Shown here piece after piece: positions 27,194 to 37,322 of a DNA stretch of 64,000 bases; the stretch's first letter is position 1; every line of letters begins with the position of its first letter. Origin of the DNA: CBDDBX01 sp965225955 (GTDB lineage: Bacteria; Acidobacteriota; Aminicenantia; UBA2199); contig CBDDBX010000038.1 of assembly GCA_965225955.1 (NCBI GenBank), positions 1 to 64,000 of the forward strand. Reading direction: 5' to 3'. The notes under the pieces are model-generated. The model was not told the origin of the DNA, ran no database searches, and worked only from the letters and a program-made list of their open reading frames with translations. The translations under genes and the position numbers were made by a program.

Positions 27194-30096
27194 CAATAGT
27201 AGAGCCTGCAGAAAATTTAATAGATATACTTTATGACACTGTTACCTCAGGTGGTGGCAAAGACTATTCAGATACCCTTGTGGTATTTCCATCCAGAAGA
27301 ATCGGAGTCTTTCTTGAAGACAGGTTTACAGATAGTATTGAAGGAGTGTTTTTACCTCCTTCAATGTTAACAAATGATCAGTTTGTTTCGGATCTGTTTA
27401 TTCATAATTTCCCGGGTTTCAGAGCTGCAGAAGGGCCTGAAGCTTCAATAATGATATATCGTGCCATTAAGAAGAAGAATTTTAAGAACTCCTATACCGG
27501 TTACAGGGAAGGTGCTGATTTTGCATCATTTCATCCCTGGGGAAAAGAGCTGGTAAGAGTTGTAGAAGAGCTTCTTGTTGAAGGTGCGGACCTCAATGTT
27601 TCAAGTGAGATCTATGAGCGTTTTGTTGAGCTTGGTGACTACCATCTGGAGTATAAAGATTTTATCGCACTTCTGCCGGAGCTTGTAAAAGAGTATGTAA
27701 ATATAATGACGGAAAACCGGCTGTTTACCAGAGGCATAAGTTACCGCAGAGTTGCAGAGCTTGCAGAAGAGGGTAAATTAGAACTGAGAACACATAAAAG
27801 ATTGATTCTGGCTGGGGTAAATGCTTTTAACAGATGTGAAGAGAAACTTTTTGCGTATATTCCTGATAAACTGGACCTGTCTGTAGTTGTAAAGAGTGAA
27901 GCTGCACTGCTTAAATCCGGTGAATGGCCCTACTACTACCAGAAGAAAGCACTTGGGAAAGTCGGGGTAAAGATTCCTGCATATAATGAAACAGTAGTTG
28001 AGGATAGCTACGATAATGTAGATATAGTTCCTGTTACAAACAGGGAAACCGGTATGGTAGTGTTGTTTAATTACCTTAAAAAAGAACTTGAGAACTGTAG
28101 TGACGGCAAAAGAGTCGGAATCGTTATGACAGATCCCGGAGCGCTACTGCCTTTCATTCAGGGGGTTATTGCAAGATTTACTGAAGAGGAGAGCAGCCGT
28201 ATAGCCTTCAATATATCCATGGGATACCCTATGGGAAGAACTCCGGTTTTTCAGCTTATCAGGTTAATGCTGAGAATGGAGTCCCGTAAACTGATATCAG
28301 CATCAGATTATCTGAATCTTATGAGGCATCCCTATGTTAAACTTTCTGCTGAAGATCAGGATAGTTGCAGAACAGCTGTATGGACTCTGTCAAAACTTAT
28401 TGTTGATAACGATATTTCAGGCATAGACCCTGAAGAGATTATTACTTTTACTGAGAAGCACCTTAAAGAGAGGGAAATTGATAATGTTGAAGGTGTTGTG
28501 GCTACAATAAGAGAGCTTCACAGAAAGTTTTTTGTAACAGAAACTGGATCTTCAGAGCAGATTCTGGGAGCTGTGAGAAATGTAGTGGAAGGCCTTAAGA
28601 AAAATGCCGGAGGCTACCTGCTTCTTAACGAATATGTAAACACAGCTCTTGAGGTTATTGATCACTTTCTGACTTTCAGGTATCCCGAAATTATTCAGGA
28701 AAATCCAGCAAAAGAGGTTCTGGGAATCTTTTTAAGAGATCTTGAGGCAGCAAAGGTTCAGTTTCACGGAACACCTGTTATGGGGGTTCAGGTAATGGGT
28801 ATGCTGGAATTCAGAGGCCTGAGTTTTGATAAGCTTTTTGTACTGGATGCTGTCGAAGGGGTTCTGCCGGAGTCTTTTAAATACGATCCTCTTCTGCCTT
28901 CAGATATAAGAAAAGTCTTTAATATAAGAAGCTTTGCAGATCTGGAGCAGTTGTATGCATATAACTTCTTTACAATAATTAAATCTGCTGGTAAAGCAAC
29001 GATCTTCTATCCTGAAAACCAGAAAGGTGATGGTGTAAGAAGCAGATATATAGAGAAGATACTTTTTGAGAAAGAGAAGCACAAAAAGCCATTCTCAAAA
29101 GTTGAGATCAACGTTCCTTTTCGTGTAAATACAGGAAAGCTAAGGTCTGTGGAGAAGAGAGATGAACACCTGCAGGGGCTTAAATTCTCACCTTCAATGG
29201 TGGAAGAGTATATAGCCTGTCCATTGAGATTTTACTATAAAAATATTGTGAATCTGAGACCTGAGCGAACTGTAAGTGATGTTATGGAAAGTGATATTGT
29301 GGGGGTAATGATTCATGAGATGATGGAAGAGATCTACGGGAACTTTACCTATGGAGATATTAAACCGGAAATTGTAGAACAGATGTTAAGGGATAAGTGG
29401 ACTGGTGGTATCAGAAAAGAGGGGATTAAGAATATAAGAGTTTCCGGCTTTGAGCCTGATAAGGGAACAGGAAGAATAAGGTTCAGAACAATTGCAAAAA
29501 AACTGTATGAGTATCTGATACTGGATATGAGAAGAGTCAAAAATGAGGGAATTTATATTAAGGGGCATGAAGTTCCATTTGATTTTAAAGAGAGAACCGG
29601 TAACCGGGATATCCACTTCAAAGGTCGGGTGGACAGACTGGAGAAAGAAGGAGATATCTACCGTATTCTTGACTATAAAACCGGAGCCTCCTTTGTTGCG
29701 CAGAATAGTGCAGCAGCGATAGATAGCTTTGATCCATCAGAGATTTCTGCAGGGAATTCTGATATAAGTCTTGGGGCTTTAAGACAATGTGAGAAGATTT
29801 TTCGGAACTTCCAGATTCTAATGTACTCAAAATTCTGCAGACATAAATACAACCTGGATTCAGATAAAGTTGATGGAGCTTATGCATTTATTCTTGAGCC
29901 GGGTAAATACTTCATGCAGGTCTATAAAAACAGGGGAAAAGAGGATGATGTGCATAAAGAGAAGGTTATTGAGCTCTTTGAGCAGACTCTTGAAAAAGTA
30001 ATTGAGGATATTTTTACCAGAGAGCTTTTTTTACCAAATCCAACTACTGCTCACTGTAAATATTGCCATTTCAGAATAAGTTGCCGGAATAACTGA
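27187..30096 (+). CDS. addB: AddB-like nuclease partner
   Basis: The N-terminal part is a degenerate helicase-like fold without a Walker A lysine (VVFPSRRIGVFLEDR in its place), as in many AddB proteins that do not hydrolyse ATP. The C-terminal PD-(D/E)XK nuclease has ILDYKTG (Asp829, Lys831). Four cysteines that form the AddB iron-sulfur staple are present: Cys678 in ACPLRFYYK, and Cys957, Cys960 and Cys966 in CKYCHFRISC at the extreme C-terminus. 969 aa is in the AddB range. It forms the AddAB complex with the upstream gene. Confidence 0.85.
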   Translation: MLTIVEPAENLIDILYDTVTSGGGKDYSDTLVVFPSRRIGVFLEDRFTDSIEGVFLPPSMLTNDQFVSDLFIHNFPGFRAAEGPEASIMIYRAIKKKNFKNSYTGYREGADFASFHPWGKELVRVVEELLVEGADLNVSSEIYERFVELGDYHLEYKDFIALLPELVKEYVNIMTENRLFTRGISYRRVAELAEEGKLELRTHKRLILAGVNAFNRCEEKLFAYIPDKLDLSVVVKSEAALLKSGEWPYYYQKKALGKVGVKIPAYNETVVEDSYDNVDIVPVTNRETGMVVLFNYLKKELENCSDGKRVGIVMTDPGALLPFIQGVIARFTEEESSRIAFNISMGYPMGRTPVFQLIRLMLRMESRKLISASDYLNLMRHPYVKLSAEDQDSCRTAVWTLSKLIVDNDISGIDPEEIITFTEKHLKEREIDNVEGVVATIRELHRKFFVTETGSSEQILGAVRNVVEGLKKNAGGYLLLNEYVNTALEVIDHFLTFRYPEIIQENPAKEVLGIFLRDLEAAKVQFHGTPVMGVQVMGMLEFRGLSFDKLFVLDAVEGVLPESFKYDPLLPSDIRKVFNIRSFADLEQLYAYNFFTIIKSAGKATIFYPENQKGDGVRSRYIEKILFEKEKHKKPFSKVEINVPFRVNTGKLRSVEKRDEHLQGLKFSPSMVEEYIACPLRFYYKNIVNLRPERTVSDVMESDIVGVMIHEMMEEIYGNFTYGDIKPEIVEQMLRDKWTGGIRKEGIKNIRVSGFEPDKGTGRIRFRTIAKKLYEYLILDMRRVKNEGIYIKGHEVPFDFKERTGNRDIHFKGRVDRLEKEGDIYRILDYKTGASFVAQNSAAAIDSFDPSEISAGNSDISLGALRQCEKIFRNFQILMYSKFCRHKYNLDSDKVDGAYAFILEPGKYFMQVYKNRGKEDDVHKEKVIELFEQTLEKVIEDIFTRELFLPNPTTAHCKYCHFRISCRNN

Positions 30097-30231
30097 TAAA
30101 AATTAACGAAACTTTTTTTATAAACTAAGTGTATCATATCTATTCAGACCTCTGGGTAAATGGCGGGCCGGGTGGAGAATTCTGTTTTAATCGCCATAAC
30201 ACAAAGGGAAAAATAAGGAGACAAGGATAAC

Positions 30232-33200
30232 ATGATTAAAAAGGTCTTTTTGATGATTCTTGCAGGCTGCTTTACTTTCAGCCTGATGGGAAAAGTTGAT
30301 GGAAAGATGTTAAGACAGCCTGATGTTTCGGCAACAAAGATAACTTTTGTTTATGCCGGAGATATATGGACTGTTTCAAAGAACGGGGGCACAGCGGTAA
30401 GATTAAGTTCTCCAACAGGAGAAGAGAGTTTTCCAAGATTCTCACCTGACGGAAAATCCATAGCATATTGTGCTAACTACGACGGTAATGTTGAGATCTA
30501 TACCATTCCTGTTGAAGGTGGTGTTCCAAAGAGAATTACCTGGCATCCTTCAGCAGACAGAGTTACAGACTGGTACCCTGACGGGAAGTCACTTCTGTTT
30601 GCTTCGAACAGAGAGAGTGGCAGAACAAGATTCAGCCAGTTCTACAAAATCTCTGTAAAAGGTGGTTTTGCAGAAAAGCTCCCGGTTCCATACGGAGAGT
30701 TCGGTACCATTTCAGGTGATGAGAAGACTATAGCATACACCCCAAAATCAAGAGATTTCCGTAATTGGAAAAGATACAGAGGTGGTGGAGTTTCTGACAT
30801 CTGGCTGTTTGATCTGAAAACCCGTAAGGCAAAAAATATAACCGAAAATAATTCTGTTGATGGTCACCCTATGTGGCACGGTAAATATATCTATTTCCTG
30901 TCAGACAGAGGAAATATGCAGAGACAGAATATCTGGAAGTACGATAAGAGAAGTAAGAAAGCTGTTCAGGTTACAAAGTTTAAGAACTTTGATGTAACAT
31001 TTCCTGCAAAAGGACCTCAGGATATAGTTTTTGAAAATGGCGGTAAGATTTATCTGTTATCTATGGCAAACGATAAGATCAAAGAGGTTAATATAGAGAT
31101 TGCCGGAGATTTTGCTTCTATGAAGCCAAAGGTGGTTAAGCCGCGCAGAACAAATGATGCTACTGTTTCACCTGATGGTAACAGACTTATTATTGAAGCC
31201 AGAGGCGAGCTCTTCTCAGTTCCTGCAAAAGAGGGCTTTACCAGAAATATTACTGCTACAACAGCAGAGAGAGAGCTCTATCCTTCATGGTCACCTGATG
31301 GTAAGAAGCTTGTATATATCAGCGATGCTACCGGGGAATATGAGTACTATCTCAGAAGCCCTAAAGGGGAAGGAAAAGCGAAAAAACTGACTAGTCTTGG
31401 GAAAGGCCTGAGATATAGAGCAAACTGGGCACCGGACAGTAAGAAGTTTGTATTTATCGACAATATGAACAAAATGGGTATTCTTAATATCTCAAATGGT
31501 AAGATTGAGTATTTTGATAGTGAAGATGGGGTTTCCCATGGGGCTCTTCAGAATTTCCACTTCAGCTGGTCTCACGATAGTAACTGGATTGCCTATTCGA
31601 AAAAGACATCAAACAGGCAGAGTGCTCTGTTCCTTTACGATCTTTCAAAGAAGAAGACACATAAGGTAACAAGCGGTTTCTATAATGATTCAGAACCTGT
31701 TTTTGATCCTGCAGGAAAATATCTGTATTTCCTGTCAGCAAGAAACCTGAGACCTATGAACAGTGCAATTGATAATACCTGGATCTACACAAATGCAACA
31801 GCAGTATATGCGACAGCATTGAGAAAAGGTACTCCTTCTGTACTGGCACCGGAAAATGATGAGTTTAAACCTGAAAAGAAGAAGAAAAAACCTGTAGCTG
31901 ATAAGGGTAAAAAGAAAAAGAAGAAGAGTAAGAAGAAAGCTAAAAAAAGTCCTCTGAAAATAGACCTTCACGGCCTTGAGTACAGAATGGTTAAACTTAC
32001 AGATGCCGGTCGCTATGGTAATCTGGCAGCTGTAAAAGGTATGGTTCTTTATCTGGCATATCCAAACAGTGGATCAAACAGCAGAACCAGTACTATTATG
32101 TTCTACAGCCTTAAAAAGAAGAAAGCCATGCCTGTAACCAAAGGTGGAGGCTTTTTAGTAACTGCCAACGGTAAGAAGCTTCTGGTAGTAAACAGAAGAC
32201 GCCAGTTTCATATTGTTAATATAAAGCCTAAACAGAAACTGAAAAAACCTGTTTCAACTGCAGATATGATGATGACAGTTGATCCTGCTGCTGAGTGGGA
32301 ACAGATAGTAACCGATGTCTGGAGAAGATACAGAGATTTCTTCCACGATAAGCATATGCATAAAGTTGACTGGGCTGGAATGAAGAAACAGTATCTGGGG
32401 CTTCTGAAGAGTGCAGTTACCAGAAGAGATGTAAATGTGGTTATCGGTAATCTTATTGCTGAACTCAATGCATCACATACTTATGCTGGTGGTGGAGATA
32501 TTAAATATCCTGAAAGGCAGAATATGGGACTCCTTGGTATTAACTGGGAAATTGCAAATGGAGCCTACAGAGTTAAAAAGATCATAAAAGGCGCTCCGTG
32601 GGACAACGAAGTACGTTCACCACTTATGGAATCTGGTGTGAAGGTTAAAACCGGAGACTATATTCTTGCAGTTAATGGTGTGAAAATCGATACTTCCAGA
32701 GAACCTTTTGCTTCTTTCCAGGGACTTGGAAACAAAACTGTGGAACTTACTGTAAACAGCAAGCCTTCAATGACTGGAAGCAGAAAGGTTATTGTAAAAA
32801 CCCTGAGAAGCGAAGTAAGACTCCGTAATCTTGACTGGATCAACAATAACCGCCTTATGGTTGAGAGACTTTCAAAAGGAAGAGTAGGTTATGTATATAT
32901 GCCTAATACCGGCTCAAGTGGTTTAACTGAACTTCTTCGTCAGTATTATGGTCAGATGAATAAGGAGGCCTTCATTATTGATGAGAGATTCAACGATGGC
33001 GGTAACCTGCCTGACAGATTCATTGAAATGCTTACAAGAACTCCGGGACACTATATTGATAGAAGAAATGGTACTATCTGGAGATCTTCAGATATGGCTA
33101 ATGGTGGTCCTAAAGTAATGCTGATAAATGGCTGGAGTGTTTCCGGTGGAGATGCTTTCCCTTATGTATTCAAGTACAGAAAGGCAGGAACTATTGTAGG

Positions 33201-33495
33201 TATGAGAACCGTTGGTGGTCTTATTGGCCCAACTATCCGTCACACACTGATGGATGGTGGAGCGATTACAGTTCCAAGTGGCAGAATATTTGGCCATGAT
33301 GGTACATGGTTCCCTGAAGGACATGGTGTGGAGCCGGATATCAAGGTTATTGATAATCCTGAAATTCTCGCAACAGGAATGGATCCGCAGATTAAAGCTG
33401 GTGTAAAAGAGGCTCTTAGATTATTAAAGAAGAAGCCAACACCAAAAATCACTATTCCGTCTCCTGAAGACAGAACTGCAAAAGCAAAAAAATAA
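30232..33495 (+). CDS. Exported tricorn-like protease with S41 catalytic domain
   Basis: Signal peptide (1-20), then beta-propeller repeats of the PD40/TolB type (about 25-530, with several SPDGKS/K motifs). A very lysine-rich linker lies near residues 545-575, followed by a C1 region, a PDZ domain (about 765-850) and an S41 peptidase core. The nucleophile is Ser971 in SVSGGDAF. 1087 aa fits tricorn protease homologues, which form large oligomers that degrade peptides. The ribosome site AAGGAG lies 12 bases before ATG. An inverted repeat ATGGCG/CGCCAT (30160-30197) sits in the leader. Probably acts in the periplasm on peptides made by the other exported peptidases. Confidence 0.9.
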   Translation: MIKKVFLMILAGCFTFSLMGKVDGKMLRQPDVSATKITFVYAGDIWTVSKNGGTAVRLSSPTGEESFPRFSPDGKSIAYCANYDGNVEIYTIPVEGGVPKRITWHPSADRVTDWYPDGKSLLFASNRESGRTRFSQFYKISVKGGFAEKLPVPYGEFGTISGDEKTIAYTPKSRDFRNWKRYRGGGVSDIWLFDLKTRKAKNITENNSVDGHPMWHGKYIYFLSDRGNMQRQNIWKYDKRSKKAVQVTKFKNFDVTFPAKGPQDIVFENGGKIYLLSMANDKIKEVNIEIAGDFASMKPKVVKPRRTNDATVSPDGNRLIIEARGELFSVPAKEGFTRNITATTAERELYPSWSPDGKKLVYISDATGEYEYYLRSPKGEGKAKKLTSLGKGLRYRANWAPDSKKFVFIDNMNKMGILNISNGKIEYFDSEDGVSHGALQNFHFSWSHDSNWIAYSKKTSNRQSALFLYDLSKKKTHKVTSGFYNDSEPVFDPAGKYLYFLSARNLRPMNSAIDNTWIYTNATAVYATALRKGTPSVLAPENDEFKPEKKKKKPVADKGKKKKKKSKKKAKKSPLKIDLHGLEYRMVKLTDAGRYGNLAAVKGMVLYLAYPNSGSNSRTSTIMFYSLKKKKAMPVTKGGGFLVTANGKKLLVVNRRRQFHIVNIKPKQKLKKPVSTADMMMTVDPAAEWEQIVTDVWRRYRDFFHDKHMHKVDWAGMKKQYLGLLKSAVTRRDVNVVIGNLIAELNASHTYAGGGDIKYPERQNMGLLGINWEIANGAYRVKKIIKGAPWDNEVRSPLMESGVKVKTGDYILAVNGVKIDTSREPFASFQGLGNKTVELTVNSKPSMTGSRKVIVKTLRSEVRLRNLDWINNNRLMVERLSKGRVGYVYMPNTGSSGLTELLRQYYGQMNKEAFIIDERFNDGGNLPDRFIEMLTRTPGHYIDRRNGTIWRSSDMANGGPKVMLINGWSVSGGDAFPYVFKYRKAGTIVGMRTVGGLIGPTIRHTLMDGGAITVPSGRIFGHDGTWFPEGHGVEPDIKVIDNPEILATGMDPQIKAGVKEALRLLKKKPTPKITIPSPEDRTAKAKK

Positions 33496-33511
33496 TCAAT
33501 ATCAGATATCG

Positions 33512-33533
33512 GGGACAGTGATTTTACTGTCCC
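33512..33533. terminator. Hairpin between the tricorn-like gene and the convergent permease gene
   Basis: GGGACAGT and ACTGTCCC form an 8-bp perfect stem with a 6-base loop between two convergent stop codons. No T-run follows, so it may act mainly as an mRNA-stabilising or Rho-assisted end. Confidence 0.5.
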
Positions 33534-33542
33534 TGTTAAGGC

Positions 33543-34781
33543 TCAGTCAGTTCGGCTGAGCCACTCTCTGATTTTATAAAAATCCACCTCTTTATCGTAG
33601 AAGATTCCTCTTTTATAAACTCTTACAGAGAGAGTAAAAACAACAGCCATCATAACCAGATTGCCCATAATGGAGAAGAATAGCTGCCAGAGAGGAACAT
33701 CTCCGGTTGTGAGTCGTGCAGACATAACTATCAGTGATGAGAAGGGGATTATAGATAGAATAACCTGAAGTCCGCCTGAAGGGTTGTGAAGGACTGAAAA
33801 GATTACAAATATCGGAAAGCCCGTGAAAAGAGCTATCATTCCCATAGCTCTTCTACCTTTGTGGATCTCATTGAAGAGAGAGCCTGCAGCAGCAAAAAAA
33901 GAGAGTGCTGTAATGGAACCAGCCAGATAACTTATCCCCAGATAGGGAAAGAACAGGGGGGAGGTGGAGTTGCATTTCTGCTGAAGAAGGAGAAAAAAGA
34001 GGGGAAGAAGACAGATAGACATTAAAATCAGGCCTCCAAGAGACATTGCATATATTCGCCCAAGAAGAGTCTCTCTTGCTGATACTGAAGATAGAACATT
34101 TTCAAATGGCCTGTTACTCTTATCTTCAAGAATGCCATACATCATTACGGAACCCACTATTATGATACATATTACATTCATAAAGGCAGACAGCCAGGCA
34201 AGTATAAAGTCCTCGGAAGATGTTAAATTCTGCCTTGATGAAACCATCTCCTGTTCTATTCTGACAACTCTTTCAGAAAACTCAAGATCACTTTTAAGAA
34301 TATCTCTGTCTCTGAAATAGTTGCGGGAGAAGAGTTTGTTCATAGAAGCTCTTATGGACTGGAGCAGTTCTTTATCAACTCTTCTTTTTGAAATAAGAGA
34401 GAATTTCTTATCAGACAGGGCAGTTGAAGGTATGAAAACTGCAGCCTCCACTTTTCTGTTAATAATAGAGCGTCTGTTGGTATCGAGCCATATCTTAAAC
34501 TCCTTTTCTGTACTGTTGTTGAAGCTTACTCTGTAGTTGTACTTTTTTAACCACTCTTCCGGGCTGATCAACCCGGGGAGGCTGTTAAGGATCAATTGAG
34601 AGTCGCTGAAAAAGATGATCTGACGTGGAGTAACTACAGGTGTCATAAGAAGGAGATGTATCATTCCACCCAGAACTATTGTTATAAGAATAAGCATCAC
34701 GGAGCTGGTAACAAAACTCTTGTTATAAGCCAGATTACGAAACTCCTTTTTAAAAATAGTTCTGATTTTATAGTTGAACAT
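33543..34781 (-). CDS. ABC-2 type permease (NatB-like), second copy
   Basis: An N-terminal membrane helix (about residues 20-42) is followed by a ~150-residue extracytoplasmic domain and about five C-terminal helices, the NatB/ABC-2 layout. It starts MFNYKIRTIFKKEF, nearly the same as the upstream permease (MFNYRVFALIKREL), so the two are paralogues that probably pair as a heterodimer with the ATPase gene at 36249-37181. A 206-bp gap with a hairpin separates it from the first permease, suggesting lower expression of this subunit. Confidence 0.82.
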   Translation of the reverse strand: MFNYKIRTIFKKEFRNLAYNKSFVTSSVMLILITIVLGGMIHLLLMTPVVTPRQIIFFSDSQLILNSLPGLISPEEWLKKYNYRVSFNNSTEKEFKIWLDTNRRSIINRKVEAAVFIPSTALSDKKFSLISKRRVDKELLQSIRASMNKLFSRNYFRDRDILKSDLEFSERVVRIEQEMVSSRQNLTSSEDFILAWLSAFMNVICIIIVGSVMMYGILEDKSNRPFENVLSSVSARETLLGRIYAMSLGGLILMSICLLPLFFLLLQQKCNSTSPLFFPYLGISYLAGSITALSFFAAAGSLFNEIHKGRRAMGMIALFTGFPIFVIFSVLHNPSGGLQVILSIIPFSSLIVMSARLTTGDVPLWQLFFSIMGNLVMMAVVFTLSVRVYKRGIFYDKEVDFYKIREWLSRTD

Positions 34782-34939
34782 ACAGCACCTCTTTTAAATA
34801 TTATGAATCGGTTCTGTATGAATTACTACTCGGGAGATATCTGCATCTTATTGTTAAGTCTGTGAGTTAAATCTTTCCGGGCTTTTAAAAGACAAAGTGA
34901 GATTTAGCGAATCAGTGCAGCTTGACGGGGAGAGATTGG

Positions 34940-34965
34940 AAAAGGGCAGGGTTACTGCCCCTTTT
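34940..34965 (-). terminator. Internal hairpin terminator or attenuator between the permease genes
   Basis: On the minus strand AAAAGGGGCAG pairs with CTGCCCTTTT around a TAACC-type loop, with one bulge. It could reduce read-through from the first to the second permease gene. The remaining 34782-34939 shows no gene. Confidence 0.5.
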
Positions 34966-34987
34966 ATAGGTTTTAATAACTAGTTTT

Positions 34988-36256
34988 CTATGACATTTTC
35001 AGCCATTTAATGATCTCTTTAAATGAAGGCTTTTTACCGGTTTTCAGGATACCTACTTTGTATATCTTACCAGCAACCGGGAATATTGCCATAATTGTAC
35101 CTATGTTGACAATAAAAGATAGTGCTACCTGCCATACAGGCACAGCTCCAAGTGTAAGTCTTGCAGGCATTACCATTATTGAAGCAAAAGGGAGCATTGA
35201 TGATACAAGAGCTATCATATTGGCTGGGTTGTTAATTAATGAGAAAGTTATAAAGAACGGAATCATAACAAGCATCATTAATGGGAAAACCCCGGTCTGT
35301 GCTTCCTGAGCGTTATTGAAAATCGCCCCAACTGTAGCAAAGAGCCCAACATAGGTGATAATGCCTATCAGGAAGTTAATCAGATAATAGACCAGAAGAA
35401 GAGGTTCCAGATGGAATGTTAAACCTGCAGGAATTCCCGGAATGGCTATACTGAAGGCTATTATTATGTATATTGGTGTGAGCCAGATCACCATCTGTAA
35501 GAGGCCTGTAAAAGATGCACCAAGAATTTTACCTATCATCAGCTCTTTTGAATCAACTGCAGATAGTACAACTTCACAGATTCTGTCAGCCTTTTCTTCC
35601 AGAACTGACTGCATTATCCAGGTACCCATCATCAGAAGACTGATATAGAGGAGCATGGTGAATACATAACTCAATGCCAGGTTGGCTCCACTCTCTTTCT
35701 CAATATCTGTTTTGGTTACTTTGAAAGTATTTACTTTTACTCTCTGTTGCGCAAAAGCAAGATCAGCTGCTGATACACCTTTATCTTTAAAGTAGTTTTT
35801 TATAAGAATAGGATCCAGAATTCCTCTTAACCTGCCTTCCACTGACATGTTTTTGGTACCTTCAGCATATAGTTCAATCTGTTTATTGGTAAATGCAGCT
35901 TCTGGAATGAAAACCATACCTGCAAGTTTTTTATCAAGGATATCTTTCTTATTCTCTTTAAGAAGTTCGTCAAATTCAGCTTTATTACCCTTAATATACT
36001 CAAGCTTATATGTGCCGTCTTTAACCCATTTCTGCTGATTAAAGGATGACTCCAGTTTTGGAATCAGTTCGCTGCTTTCACAGATAATCTTAAGCCTCAT
36101 CTCGGTATCACTTTCCATTTTCAGCATCAGAGCCTGAGCTCCTATTATTAAACCTAAAAACAGAGGAAGAGCGAGAGTACTGATAATAAAGGATTTTGAC
36201 ATAATCCTCTCTTTCAGTTCTCTTTTGATTAATGCAAAAACTCTGTAATTAAACAT
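34988..36256 (-). CDS. ABC-2 type permease (NatB-like)
   Basis: One N-terminal helix (about residues 20-42), an extracytoplasmic domain of about 140 residues and five C-terminal helices, with the ABC-2 motif region VLEEKADRICEVVLSAVDSKELMIGKI preceding helix 3. This is the pattern of NatB sodium-export and related permeases. It overlaps the ATPase gene by 8 bp. The substrate is not identifiable; NatAB-like systems export sodium or drugs. Confidence 0.85.
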   Translation of the reverse strand: MFNYRVFALIKRELKERIMSKSFIISTLALPLFLGLIIGAQALMLKMESDTEMRLKIICESSELIPKLESSFNQQKWVKDGTYKLEYIKGNKAEFDELLKENKKDILDKKLAGMVFIPEAAFTNKQIELYAEGTKNMSVEGRLRGILDPILIKNYFKDKGVSAADLAFAQQRVKVNTFKVTKTDIEKESGANLALSYVFTMLLYISLLMMGTWIMQSVLEEKADRICEVVLSAVDSKELMIGKILGASFTGLLQMVIWLTPIYIIIAFSIAIPGIPAGLTFHLEPLLLVYYLINFLIGIITYVGLFATVGAIFNNAQEAQTGVFPLMMLVMIPFFITFSLINNPANMIALVSSMLPFASIMVMPARLTLGAVPVWQVALSFIVNIGTIMAIFPVAGKIYKVGILKTGKKPSFKEIIKWLKMS

Positions 36257-37181
36257 ACTGCACCTCTTTTTCTGTTACAACTTCATTATCACCAGCCAGA
36301 TTAACAAACATCTCCTGAAGAGAGATCTCGTTTGTATTGAACCCTTTAACAATGACTCCTTTTGCAATGAGTTCTTTAAGGAGATTCTGGGACTCTTCTG
36401 CTTCAGTAAGTTTTATTGATACATTACTTCCGTAACTGGTAACCTTATCAACATAAGGAAGCTTTTCAATGAAGGAGATGTCACCTTCAAAACTTAGTGA
36501 AACATTTTTTCTGCCATGTTGCTGTTTAAGCTCACTGATAGAGCCACTCATGATTATTTCACCATGATTGATCATTGCAATGTGATCACACATTTTCTCT
36601 GCAAAATCCATGAGGTGTGTTGAAAGGATAATCACTTTACCTTTTGCTTTAAGCTGAAGAATGATCTCTTTCAGAATATTTGTGTTAATAGGATCAAGGC
36701 CTGTAAATGGTTCATCAAGGATTATGAACTCAGGCTCATGAAGAATTGTAGCTATAAACTGGACTTTCTGCTGATTACCTTTTGAAAGTTCTTCAATTTT
36801 GGCATTCTTTCTGTCCAGAAGAGAAAACTTCTCAAGATAATCAAGAGCTCTCTGTTTAATCTCTTTACCGGTTTTACCCTTTACTTCTGCAAAGAACATA
36901 AGCAGGTCTATAATCTTCATCTTCTTGTACAGACCACGCTCTTCGGGCAGGTAACCAACGTTGTTTCTGAATTCCTGACCTACTTTAACTCCTCTGAGAA
37001 TAACCTCTCCGCTATCAGGAGTGTAGATGTTCATCATCATTCTGATAGTAGTGGTTTTACCGGCACCGTTTCTTCCGATAATACCGAAAATGGATCCTTC
37101 AGGAACTGTAAAAGAGGCATTCTTTACAGCTTTGATTGAACCAAATGATTTACACAGGTTTTTAACTTCCAATGCGTTCAT
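36249..37181 (-). CDS. ABC transporter ATPase (NatA-like)
   Basis: Walker A GRNGAGKTTT (about residues 37-46), signature LSKGNQQKVQ, Walker B FIILDEPFTGLDP and the H-loop STHLMDFAEKMCD are intact. The C-terminal 80 residues form the domain seen in NatA-type ATPases (ends with a segment on ISLQEMFVNLAG). 310 aa is typical. First gene of the exporter operon, preceded by a promoter carrying a palindrome. Confidence 0.93.
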   Translation of the reverse strand: MNALEVKNLCKSFGSIKAVKNASFTVPEGSIFGIIGRNGAGKTTTIRMMMNIYTPDSGEVILRGVKVGQEFRNNVGYLPEERGLYKKMKIIDLLMFFAEVKGKTGKEIKQRALDYLEKFSLLDRKNAKIEELSKGNQQKVQFIATILHEPEFIILDEPFTGLDPINTNILKEIILQLKAKGKVIILSTHLMDFAEKMCDHIAMINHGEIIMSGSISELKQQHGRKNVSLSFEGDISFIEKLPYVDKVTSYGSNVSIKLTEAEESQNLLKELIAKGVIVKGFNTNEISLQEMFVNLAGDNEVVTEKEVQYV

Positions 37182-37271
37182 TAATTTTACCTCGCAATTT
37201 TAAATGGTACATCAATAATTTTTTGACTATTGACTCATACAGAGTATCAGTCTTTTTTATTCACACAATCT

Positions 37272-37310
37272 CTGTACCATAGTTCTAGTACAGTGGCTGG
37301 AAAAAGTCAA
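37272..37310 (-). promoter_or_regulatory. Promoter and palindromic operator of the ABC exporter operon
   Basis: On the minus strand TTGACT (37310-37305), 17 bases and TAGAAC (37287-37282) give a reasonable promoter. A 22-bp near-palindrome CTGTAC-N10-GTACAG (37272-37293) covers the -10 box. Such TGTACTA-type palindromes are known for GntR/YtrA repressors of NatA-like ABC operons, but no such regulator is encoded nearby. Confidence 0.45.
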
Positions 37311-37322
37311 GAAAAAAATTTA

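Noticed and set aside
30160..30197. ATGGCG/CGCCAT inverted repeat in the tricorn-like leader as a riboswitch
   Set aside because: Six-base arms alone are too weak and no known aptamer core is recognisable.
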